Below are positions 54,785-62,739 of a stretch of 64,000 nt of DNA, piece by piece. Source of the DNA: MPNP01 sp965116235 (GTDB lineage Bacteria > Pseudomonadota > Alphaproteobacteria > Rhodobacterales > Rhodobacteraceae); assembly GCA_965116235.1 (NCBI GenBank), contig OZ220496.1, positions 3,100,001 to 3,164,000 on the forward strand. The letters are read 5' to 3'. Each line of letters starts with the position of its first letter. Within the stretch, counting starts at the first letter, position 1. The position numbers and the translations under genes were made by a program. The notes beneath the pieces were generated by a model that was not told the origin of the DNA, did not search any database, and was given only the letters and a program-made list of their open reading frames with translations.

Positions 54785-56353
54785 ATGAGCCGAACCGCGA
54801 AATTGCTTGGCAACTTTTTCCGGGTTGGAGTCTGGACGCTGGTCAGTCGTATCCTCGGCTTTATTCGTGATGTGTTCTTTGCGGCCTTTCTGGGTGCTGG
54901 CCCGTTGGCTGAAGCGTTTCTGATTGCCTTCACCCTGCCCAACATGTTTCGTCGTATCTTCGCCGAGGGAGCCTTCAACCTTGCCTTTGTTCCCATTTTT
55001 TCCAAGAAGCTGAATGATCCCCAAGATGCTCGGCATTTTGCTGAAAATGCCTTTTCAGTCCTGATCAGCTCCCTCCTTGTCGTCATCATCATTGCCCAAA
55101 TGATCATGCCTTACATGGTGCTGGCCATGGCCAGCGGATTCGCTGGGGACGAACGTTTTGACATGGCTGTGCTTTTAGGCCGAATTGCCTTTCCCTACGT
55201 CTTGTTCATCTCGGCCGCCGCTCTTTTCTCGGGTCTCCTGAATTCCTTGGGGCGATTTGTGGCCGCGGCCGCGGCACCATGCCTGCTCAATCTCCTGTTC
55301 ATCTTGGCTCTGGTCGGGGCCGACTGGTACGGGCTGAATCACGGCTTGATCTTGACCTGGGCTGTTCCGGTCGCCGGAATGGCACAACTGGCGCTGGTCT
55401 GGGTAGCCAGTGCCAAAGCCGGTTTCAATCTGCAGCTGAGGTGGCCCAGATTCACTCCTGAAATCCGCAAGCTCGTGACTCTGGCTCTTCCCGCCGTCCT
55501 CACCGGAGGAGTTGTTCAAGTCAACCTCATTATTGGCCGGCAGGTCGCCAGCTTTACCGAAGGGGCTGTTGCCTGGCTGAATTATGCCGACCGACTTTAC
55601 CAACTTCCACTTGGAGTGGTCGGAGTCGCCGTTGGAGTCGTGCTTCTCCCGGAACTGGCAAAAAAGCTTGTCCAGAAGGATCTGGTCGGTGGAAACTTCG
55701 CTTTCAACAGGGCCTGTGAAGTCGCATTGGCGTTGACATTGCCGGCCACCGCAGCTCTCCTGGTAATTGCCCAGCCGATTGTCAGCGTTCTGTTTGAAAG
55801 AGGGGCCTTCACCCGAGCTGATACCCTTGCTACATCCTTGGCCCTCGTGGTTTACGCCCTGGGTTTGCCGGCCTTCGTTCTGCAGAAGGTGTATCAACCT
55901 GTCTTTTTTGCGCGTGAAGACACGAAGACCCCCTTTCGTTATGCTGTGGTATCAATGCTTGTCAATGCAGCGGTGGCTTTGGGCCTCATGAAATACGTTG
56001 GCTTTATTGCCGCCGCCATCGGCACGACCGCGGCCAGTTGGGCCATGTTAGGCTTGCTGGTTCTGAAAGCATATCAAATTCCGGGAGCCGTCAATCTGGA
56101 TTCACAGCTTAAGTCCACCGCTCCCAAAATCGTCATGGCAACGTTGTGCATGGGCGCCGGATTGGTGATCTGTGCCTATTTCATGGATGAAAACTTGTAC
56201 CAAGGAGGTATCCGATACCTGCATTTTATCGTGCTGATCGCGATGGGGCTTGCCATATACGGGCTTGTTCATCTGTTGCTGAGAACCTGGCAGTTTCAGG
56301 CCCTCAGGCGCTATTTCGAAAAGCAATCCAACAGCACACCTGATCCGGACTGA
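54785..56353 (+). CDS. murJ: Lipid II flippase (MurJ/MVF family)
   Basis: The 522-residue membrane protein has about fourteen predicted membrane segments and the N-terminal GVWTLVSRILGFIRDVFFAAFLG. The RRIFAEGAFNLAFVPIF motif is the hallmark of MurJ/MviN. It moves lipid II across the inner membrane for peptidoglycan synthesis. It is essential in most bacteria and shows no damage here. A hairpin overlaps its stop codon. Confidence 0.94.
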   Translation: MSRTAKLLGNFFRVGVWTLVSRILGFIRDVFFAAFLGAGPLAEAFLIAFTLPNMFRRIFAEGAFNLAFVPIFSKKLNDPQDARHFAENAFSVLISSLLVVIIIAQMIMPYMVLAMASGFAGDERFDMAVLLGRIAFPYVLFISAAALFSGLLNSLGRFVAAAAAPCLLNLLFILALVGADWYGLNHGLILTWAVPVAGMAQLALVWVASAKAGFNLQLRWPRFTPEIRKLVTLALPAVLTGGVVQVNLIIGRQVASFTEGAVAWLNYADRLYQLPLGVVGVAVGVVLLPELAKKLVQKDLVGGNFAFNRACEVALALTLPATAALLVIAQPIVSVLFERGAFTRADTLATSLALVVYALGLPAFVLQKVYQPVFFAREDTKTPFRYAVVSMLVNAAVALGLMKYVGFIAAAIGTTAASWAMLGLLVLKAYQIPGAVNLDSQLKSTAPKIVMATLCMGAGLVICAYFMDENLYQGGIRYLHFIVLIAMGLAIYGLVHLLLRTWQFQALRRYFEKQSNSTPDPD

Positions 56354-56370
56354 ACGTGCCTTCAGTCCGG
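56345..56370. terminator. Hairpin overlapping the murJ stop codon
   Basis: A perfect 10-base inverted repeat CCGGACTGAA with loop CGTGCC includes the murJ TGA and is not followed by a T run. It may act as a weak terminator between murJ and the convergent rhomboid gene. Confidence 0.5.
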
Positions 56371-56398
56371 GGAAGCGCAGATCCGCATCAACCGACCG

Positions 56399-57076
56399 TC
56401 ATTCAAAGAATTTGTTGAATAATCTCTGAGTTAGAACGTAGGTTCCCCTGAACCCAAACAGCATGAAAAGCAGACAGAACCACCCTGTCACGAAGCCGAT
56501 GAGGTCAGCCAGCCAAAACCCGGGACCGCCAAACAGCAATTGAGAACCAACTGAACAACTGAGAAAAAATACGGGTACCGGCCAGATCGAACTGATGGTG
56601 TTGCCGCCATTGACCCAGTCGATGACCAGCAAGGCGATGAAGCCGCCCATCAGACCAAAATATCCTGCTGAAGCTCCAAGCAGCGGATAATCCGTGGCTA
56701 AAATTAGCCCGTACCCCAATGCACCCAGGGTTGTAGCAAGAAAATAGATCAACAGGATCATCCTGTCGTCGATCTGCTGACCGAGAAGTCGACCCCAGAC
56801 CAATACAAACACGACGGAGAAGATGGCATCCGTGGCCTGCAAATGAATAAAGGAGTAACTGAATATCCGGAAGGTTTCCTTGGTCAGCCACAAAAACTCT
56901 TCGACCTGATATGAAAATATCAGACCCCAAAAACCAAAATCGCGGACTGCGACCAGCCGAAGATTGTCGCCGTTCGTCCAAATGTCAGGGATCAGTTCGC
57001 CTAGACTGAACAGTATCTCCAGCCCAGCGCCAACCCCGGCAAGGGCAACAACGCTGTATGGCAACCGATGGAACAT
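56399..57076 (-). CDS. Rhomboid-fold membrane protein lacking the catalytic His
   Basis: The 225-residue protein has about six membrane segments, with GASAGYFGLMGGF matching the GxSxG serine motif of rhomboid proteases. In the last segment the catalytic His, usually in A-H-x-x-G, is replaced: the sequence is WLADLIGFVTGW, so Asp stands there. It is therefore probably a pseudoprotease unless another residue substitutes. It lies between murJ and trpS, where I recall similar rhomboid genes in other alphaproteobacteria. The start is not certain. Confidence 0.7.
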   Translation of the reverse strand: MFHRLPYSVVALAGVGAGLEILFSLGELIPDIWTNGDNLRLVAVRDFGFWGLIFSYQVEEFLWLTKETFRIFSYSFIHLQATDAIFSVVFVLVWGRLLGQQIDDRMILLIYFLATTLGALGYGLILATDYPLLGASAGYFGLMGGFIALLVIDWVNGGNTISSIWPVPVFFLSCSVGSQLLFGGPGFWLADLIGFVTGWFCLLFMLFGFRGTYVLTQRLFNKFFE

Positions 57077-57169
57077 GACCGTTTTCTTTAAAACTATCTT
57101 TAATAGCGCAGAGATTGGAATAATTTATCGAGGGATGCAGTCCGACATGGGTCAGATATAGAGTTGCAC

Positions 57170-58195
57170 ATGGAGAACACAAACAAGCCAATGCGGGTAT
57201 TTTCGGGAATCCAGCCGAGTGGCCGACTCACCATTGCCAACTATCTCGGGGCCTTGAAGCATTTTGTCGGGCTCCAGCAGGCTGGGACGGAATGCATCTA
57301 TTGCATCGTTGACCTCCACGCCCTCACGGTCTGGCAAGACCCCAAAGAGTTGCGGCAGTCGACCCGTCTGGCTGCAGCATGCTTCATTGCCTCAGGCATT
57401 GACGTCAGCAAATCGGTCCTCTTCAATCAAAGCCATGTGGCCGCTCACGCCGAACTGGCCTGGATATTCAACTGTGTGGCTCGCCTTGGCTGGCTTGGAC
57501 GCATGACGCAATTCAAGGAAAAAGCCGGTGCCAATCGCGAAAACTCGTCCGTCGGCCTCTTCGTATATCCGACGCTCATGGCCGCAGACATACTGGCTTA
57601 TCATGCCACCCATGTACCGGTTGGAGACGACCAGAAGCAGCATCTTGAACTCACCCGGGATATCGCCATCAAATTCAACAACGACTTCGACGTGGACTTT
57701 TTTCCGGTCATTGAACCCATTATCGGGGGTGTTGCCACTCGTATCATGAGTTTACGCGATGGAACCCGGAAGATGTCCAAGTCTGACCCCTCCGACATGA
57801 GTCGAATCAATCTCACGGATGATGCCGATGCAATAGCCCGCAAAATCCGCAAGGCCAAAACAGATTCGCAGCCCTTGCCCGAATCATCGACAACCTTGGA
57901 AGAGCGCCCGGAAGCTCGAAACCTGATCAATCTCTATGCGGCCATGTCCGATACTTCCGTCGATGCTGTCATCAACCAGTATGGCGGAAAAATGTTCTCC
58001 GAATTCAAACCCGCACTGGCTGAGCTTGCCGTGGAGTGCATTGCACCCATCGCACGAAAGGTCAATGCACTCATGCGTGACAGCCACGAATTGGATAGAA
58101 TCTTGCAAGACGGAGGAATGAAAGCGGCAAGTATCGCCGAACCCATTGTCAGAAAGACTTACGATATTGTCGGTTTGCTGAACGAGCGGAAATAG
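57170..58195 (+). CDS. trpS: Tryptophanyl-tRNA synthetase
   Basis: The 341-residue class I synthetase charges tRNA-Trp. It has GIQPSGRLTIANYLGAL (the HIGH-type motif is TIAN here) and the KMSKS motif in RKMSKSDPSD, with IVDLHALTV between. The length is normal. I use the ATG at 57170; an in-frame TTG is six bases upstream. Confidence 0.95.
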   Translation: MENTNKPMRVFSGIQPSGRLTIANYLGALKHFVGLQQAGTECIYCIVDLHALTVWQDPKELRQSTRLAAACFIASGIDVSKSVLFNQSHVAAHAELAWIFNCVARLGWLGRMTQFKEKAGANRENSSVGLFVYPTLMAADILAYHATHVPVGDDQKQHLELTRDIAIKFNNDFDVDFFPVIEPIIGGVATRIMSLRDGTRKMSKSDPSDMSRINLTDDADAIARKIRKAKTDSQPLPESSTTLEERPEARNLINLYAAMSDTSVDAVINQYGGKMFSEFKPALAELAVECIAPIARKVNALMRDSHELDRILQDGGMKAASIAEPIVRKTYDIVGLLNERK

Positions 58196-58210
58196 TTGAT
58201 CGGAGGCCAG

Positions 58211-59089
58211 ATGGCGGCAGGAACGAACATAAAGACTTACTTCAATGGCACGTGGCACGGCGGCGATGTCATGGTCATGGGAGCGGCTGACCATGGATCC
58301 TGGTTGGGTTCGAGCGTCTTTGATGGAGCGCGCTTTGCCTACGGGCTGGCTCCGGATCTGCTGGCTCATTGCAAGCGAGTGAATGAATCAGCCGTCGCGC
58401 TCGGGATAACGCCGTCGCACACTCCGGAAGAGATTCGGGATATTGCGATTGAAGGCCTTCGACTGTACCCTTCCAATAGTGCCGTTTACATCCGTCCCAT
58501 GTATTGGGCAATTGATGGCGGGCATATGGCCATTGTCCCGAAGGAAGGTTCAACCGGGTTTAGCGTGTGCCTTGAAGAGTTGCCCATGCCTCCGTCTGAG
58601 ACCACTTTGTCACTGACCAAAACCCAGTTCTATAGGCCTGTCTTGGCCACCGCGCTGGTCAATGCGAAGGCAGGATGTCTTTATCCCAACAATGCTCGGA
58701 TGCTCAAAGAGGCCATGGAAAAAGGGTTTAACAACGCTCTGGTCACTGATGCAATTGGCAACGTCGCTGAAACTGCGACTTCGAATGTTTTCATGGTCAA
58801 GGAAGGCACAGTCCTTACCCCTATCGCCAATGGCACGTTTTTAGCGGGAATAACGCGCAAACGAATAATCAACCTGTTGCAAGAACACGGATATACTGTC
58901 GTTGAAACAATCTTGACCTACGATGACTTTCACGGAGCCGACGAGATCTTCACAACCGGCAACATGGCCAAAATCTTGCCCGTAACGCGGTTTGAAGACA
59001 CCCATTACCAAAGCGGTCCGGTTGCGCGAGAAGCGAAGCGGCTTTACTGGGAGTGGGCCAAATCCAGCTGTCAGCACATCCACCTTTAA
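58211..59089 (+). CDS. Branched-chain-amino-acid-type aminotransferase (class IV PLP)
   Basis: The 292-residue protein has GSSVFDGARFAYG, LYPSNSAVYIRPMYW, and NAKAGCLYPNNARMLKEA with the candidate PLP-Lys. C-terminal DEIFTTGNMAKILPV is typical of class IV aminotransferases such as IlvE. It interconverts branched-chain amino acids and keto acids, though a D-amino acid role cannot be excluded. The ATG at 58211 has GGAGG directly upstream. Confidence 0.85.
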   Translation: MAAGTNIKTYFNGTWHGGDVMVMGAADHGSWLGSSVFDGARFAYGLAPDLLAHCKRVNESAVALGITPSHTPEEIRDIAIEGLRLYPSNSAVYIRPMYWAIDGGHMAIVPKEGSTGFSVCLEELPMPPSETTLSLTKTQFYRPVLATALVNAKAGCLYPNNARMLKEAMEKGFNNALVTDAIGNVAETATSNVFMVKEGTVLTPIANGTFLAGITRKRIINLLQEHGYTVVETILTYDDFHGADEIFTTGNMAKILPVTRFEDTHYQSGPVAREAKRLYWEWAKSSCQHIHL

Positions 59090-59215
59090 CGGTATATGCA
59101 AAAAGCAAAAGATCTTGGTGCTTTGTGGCTGACTGTTTTCATTCGTTCAAGCAGTTTCGACGCACGGCAGGTGGGTTTCGACCACACTTAAGCTAGGCTT
59201 GGTTGGACCTTCCTA

Positions 59216-59242
59216 GTAGTCTGACATTATTGAATTGCTGGG
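59216..59242. repeat. Left terminal inverted repeat of the IS630 element
   Basis: About 27 bases that pair, with a few mismatches and 1-base offsets, with 60406-60431. TA lies just outside. Confidence 0.7.
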
Positions 59243-60298
59243 TAAAGGGAATGCAGCTTGATGCGCGCCTCGGCCGCCGTAAACCGCCACTTCACAGGAC
59301 GCGGGTCCGCATTGATGATCGCTTGCCATGCCGCCACCTCGCGGGTTAGCGTCTCCCGATCCGCCAGACGCCGGGACAGATACTGACGGCTCAGAATGCT
59401 GATCTCACTCTCCGCGATGTTCAGCCTGCTTCCGGGATTGGGCGTATGGTGCACCTCGAAGCGTCGACTCAGCCGCCGGGCCTCCTTAGGGGGATAGACA
59501 TGATACCGGCTCGACAGCTTGTGCGTGTTCCGATTGTCCATCACCAGCACGATCGTCCGGTCCGGAAAGTGGATATCCGCCAGGTCCGCCAGCAGGGTCG
59601 CGAAGTCCGCCGTGGTGCGGCGCTCGGTGACCTTCACATGACGCCAGCCCAGCAGCGGAGCACACACCATGAACAGGTTCGCCGTGCCGTTGCGCTCATA
59701 CTCGCAGTCCACGCGAGCCGGCCGTCCCGGTTCCATCGGCACCGCCGTACGCACCTCCTTCGTCCGTTGCTTGGACACCTCGTCCACGCACACCCGGACG
59801 GTATCGTCGTCGAAGTCCCGGTGATAGACATCCAGGACATCCTCCATGGCCGCCACGAAGTCGGCATTCTTCCGGGGTGGAATGCACCAGTGATGGGACC
59901 GCCACGGCTTCAAGGCGTTTTTTTAATGTGCACCGCACCGTTTCGGTCGAGATGCGGTCGACCACGCCCAGCAGGGTCAAGGTCCAGCCCGCACGTCCCT
60001 CCGGCGGGTCCGAACAGGCGATCATCGTCAGGGCGGCTTCCCCCGCCCCGTCCAGCTTGCGTGGCTTGCGGTTCGCCGGCACACGGCGCTCCAAGGCGGC
60101 CTCCAGACCCTCCTCCACACACCGCCGCCGCTCCGCCGACCCCCGGCCCGCATCAATCGCGGCCTTCAACTCCACGCGTTCCGACCCATCCAGCCGAACA
60201 CGCCATTTCTCGCGTCTGGTCTGTGTTGTGTTCCTATCCACGGCTCCGAATAGTGATGATCGGCGGGCGGGTCCGGGACAAGCCGGTTCGGATCCCAT
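59227..60298 (-). CDS. IS630-type transposase in two frames, joined by a likely -1 frameshift
   Basis: The upstream frame (N-terminal, from about 60298) encodes a helix-turn-helix region (SERVELKAAIDAGRGSAERR, then DRISTETVRCTLKK). The downstream frame (from about 59924 to 59227) encodes the DDE catalytic domain: VRVCVDEVSKQ, VLVMDNRNTHKL, LNIAESEIS. They meet at an A7 run on the minus strand (T7 at 59918-59924). Reading TTA-AAA-AAA and slipping back one base gives TLKKNALKPWR, a sensible join. This A-AAA-AAA heptamer is a known slippery pattern for programmed -1 frameshifting. The exact N-terminal start is unclear. Confidence 0.75.
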
Positions 60299-60405
60299 CC
60301 GAACGTTCCCGCGGTCCGATCCGGTTTTAGGTTCGGGGCCAGATTACCGGCCATCCGGGCTCAAGTCAACCCTTGGCAGCGACAGAACCGACACGCACTC
60401 TTCAA

Positions 60406-60431
60406 CCCGCAATTCAACAATGTTCAACCAC
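60406..60431. repeat. Right terminal inverted repeat of the IS630 element
   Basis: Complement of the left end, directly followed by TA at 60432-60433. Confidence 0.7.
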
Positions 60432-60570
60432 TAGCGGTCCGTTTTAATCATTTGATACGAACGTTTCAGAACTTGGTAAGATCGCCATGCATTGTGGTCC
60501 ATATGACTGATCGGATCGGCTTGACCTCGGTGTGGTCGGGATCCGTTCACGAGCTGCAAAAATGCGGGAC
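60431..60570. repeat. Dispersed repeat, copy B
   Basis: About 135 bases from CTAGCGGTCCGTTTTAATCA onward match copy A (33560-33695) in the same orientation. The IS630 element is inserted at the TA at the very start of this copy. Confidence 0.75.
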
Positions 60571-60858
60571 TTACATACCTAACTTGAAAGTCAGATCTTG
60601 AATGATTCCGAGACCTCATGTGAACGACTTCACTTTGATGCCATGGTCCAACTCCATGCCGGACCGGTTCTCGAAATGCGCGACCTGCAGGTCAATGGCA
60701 AAAGTCCACTTCCGCGGCGATACACTCGAAGGTTCCAGCATGGTCTTCGTTCGTGCCGAGAAGGACCGGGCCCAATCCTGGCACCAGTATTGGCTGGGCA
60801 TTCTTGATTGCAAGCTAAGGATATAAGCCCCGAAAAGAGAGTGAAAGGGAGAGAGGAC
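60571..60858. other. Region between repeat B and the porin 2 leader
   Basis: About 290 bases. A plus-strand frame of 74 codons (GDTLEGSSMVFVRAEKDRAQ...) shows no family features. From about 60830 onward the sequence is similar to the leader of porin copy 1. Confidence 0.4.
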
Positions 60859-60876
60859 TGTCGCAAGAATGCGACA
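60859..60876. promoter_or_regulatory. Conserved palindrome upstream of porin copy 2
   Basis: TGTCGCA-AGAA-TGCGACA, the counterpart of the element at 28346. The stem is conserved while the loop differs, which supports function. Confidence 0.6.
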
Positions 60877-60913
60877 CTTTTCCAGAAAATGATGCGGAAC
60901 CCGACAAAGCATG

Positions 60914-60941
60914 TTGCAAATCGCATGGGGGGGGGTAAATG
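60914..60941 (+). promoter_or_regulatory. Putative porin 2 promoter with a G9 run in the spacer
   Basis: TTGCAA (60914-60919) is conserved with copy 1. A G9 run (60927-60935) then leads into TAAATG (60936-60941), a weak -10. The spacing is 16 bases with G9 and would be 17 with G10. Length change would alter promoter strength, as for Neisseria porA. Confidence 0.45.
60927..60935 (+). repeat. G9 tract in the porin 2 promoter region
   Basis: Nine G between TTGCGAT-like flanks: preceded by CGCAT and followed by TAAATG, 53 bases before the ATG. Copy 1 has GGGATGGG at the aligned place. Confidence 0.85.
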
Positions 60942-60987
60942 TCCCGTCATAGTCAGAAACTTTCACATGAAACAGGAGTAAGAAATC

Positions 60988-62500
60988 ATGCAAAAGTGGA
61001 TCATGTTGTCCATGGCCCTGGTGCTGGCGGGAGCCGGTGCCCAGGCCATGGAGGGGGGGGGTAGACGCCTCCATGGATGACAGCGCTCCCGCTGTCGACG
61101 AGACGAAAATGGATGTCGCCATGATGGAGGGTGGGCCCGAAGTCATGGACGAAGAAATGCCCATGGAGGCCGCGCCTTCGGTGGCCTTGTCCGGCTCGGC
61201 CAAAATGGGCTTGAAGCGGGTGGACGACAACGCCAGCATGGACCCGGAGTCCGATAACATCAAGACCGTGGTTGAATATGAAGTGTCGTTCAGTTCCTCG
61301 GGGGTGACCGACGGAGGCCTTGTGTTCGGAGCGGCCATATCGATTGACGAAGAGGGCAAGGGAGCCGCCGGCAGTAACGGGGTCAACGAGGCCAGTGTTC
61401 ACATTGGTTCGGCAGAAGGCACCTGGAAGCTGCAATTTGGCAGTAACGATCCGGGCATTGATCTGGTCGGCAATGTCGGTCTGGCGGATGCGGACAACAT
61501 CTCCGGCATGACCAAGACGGTTGTTCCTCTCATGTATACGGACAAGAACGACAATGACAAAATGAAGCGCGTAATGTTGTTCCCTCATGCTGACGGGCGC
61601 ACATTGGGGTCAAAAGGTGTCGTCCAATTCGTTCTCCCCGCCGAGTATACGGCAACCAATCCGGCTTTTATGACGAGCTTTGATGCTCAAGGTGCGTATA
61701 CTTCAGTAGCGTCGTCAAACAGGGTGCCGCTCTCATATATCAAGCAAAAGGCCGGGGGCATCAAGTATAATTTCTCGCGAACGACTGCCAATCCCCTCAG
61801 GCTGGATTTTACGATCAGTGGAACCGACATGCCCGCTCCGCCTCCGGGTCGAACCGCCATGGCCCTGACCGGCACTATCGATTCGTTTTCCTATGCCCTG
61901 ACCGCTGGCGAAGCCGGAGAAGATGCTTGGTCGGCAGGTATCAAGTATGATCCGGGAACCTTCTACGTAAGTGCGGGAGCGGATTCCAATGACGTGCTGG
62001 CCATTGGTGCAGGCGGCACCTTTTCGGGGTTCACCGGGAAGGCAACCTATGTCAAGCAGGATGCTGCCGAAACATTTAATCGGTATGTTCGGCTGGCGGA
62101 TGTCAAATACCGAACTGGCACGGTTGGTAACGCTGGGACCCTCAATACAGGAAACGTTTCCACATCTAGCAAGGTAACGGTGAACGAAATGGAGGCTTAT
62201 GGTCTGTCGGTGTCGCGGGATATTGGGTCGGGATCCAACATTGCTCTGACCTATTCCCGACTGACCGACAAGACTTTCAAAACCTTCGTCGGCACGAAGC
62301 AATGGGAGCTGGACTTCACCTATGATCTGGGAGGCGGGGCCAGCTTCTACGCGGGCATTGAACAGGCCAACAAGTCCGAGGTCAAAAGCTACAATTACGC
62401 CGTTGCCGGGGAACCCTCGGCCGTTGTTGTCGCGGCGACTCCCTACATCCCCGTGACCTATACGCCAGTCATCAAGAAATCGAAGGTGACGACGTTGTAA
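60988..62500 (+). pseudogene. Rhodobacter-type porin copy 2, OFF by a G9 tract and with an early stop
   Basis: The ATG at 60988 starts a signal peptide (GAGAQA cleavage) identical in plan to copy 1. The G9 run (61053-61061) puts the barrel in the next frame; G8 would join them. The body matches copy 1 in the Met/acid-rich N-terminus and barrel but differs strongly in three loop regions. At the 3' end GAA of copy 1 is TAA here (62498-62500), cutting off the last nine residues (EAGITMKF plus the original stop at 62522). The terminal Phe recognised by the outer-membrane assembly machinery would be lost. So this copy is doubly disabled as sequenced. Confidence 0.75.
61053..61061 (+). repeat. G9 tract in porin copy 2
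   Basis: Nine G at the same codon position as in copy 1. Both copies have the same length and the same OFF phase. Confidence 0.9.
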
Positions 62501-62520
62501 GCGGGCATCACCATGAAGTT

Positions 62521-62739
62521 CTAGTCGAAACCGCTAATGATCGAGGCTTGCTGATCCGTCATGCCGGCCTCGATCAACTGCTTGTAAGCCCTAGACCGAC
62601 CGGCCAGGTCGGATGCTCTCAATTTGCTGAAATAGAGCGTTATAGGCGTTTCCAGCTTCTCGGTCAGTTCTGCCTCGACCGAGCGAGCCAGGGGAGCGAT
62701 CGCACCAAAGACAAACTGCCGCCAGGCCTCGCGTCTGGC
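62521..62739 (-). pseudogene. Phage portal protein remnant, C-terminal piece
   Basis: The minus strand reads without interruption ARREAWRQFVFGAIAPLARS, VEAELTEKLETP, FSKLRASDLAGRSRAYKQ, then LIEAGMTDQQASIISGFD and a stop. This is the C-terminal end of the portal gene seen downstream of porin copy 1. The upstream part is replaced by IS1634-family DNA near 62730. The stop abuts the original porin stop, as in copy 1. Confidence 0.55.

Larger units (their letters stand above)
59216..60431 (-). mobile_element. IS630-family insertion sequence, apparently complete
   Basis: The element runs between two TA dinucleotides (59214-59215 and 60432-60433), as expected for IS630, which inserts at TA and duplicates it. 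Imperfect terminal inverted repeats of about 26 bases flank it: left GTAGTCTGACATTATTGAAT at 59216, right the complement at 60406-60431. Inside is a transposase in two overlapping frames on the minus strand. It sits precisely at the start of dispersed repeat copy B. Confidence 0.8.

Noticed and set aside
59095..59145. Possible terminator after the class IV aminotransferase gene
   Set aside because: The stem is only about six bases with a large loop and no T run.
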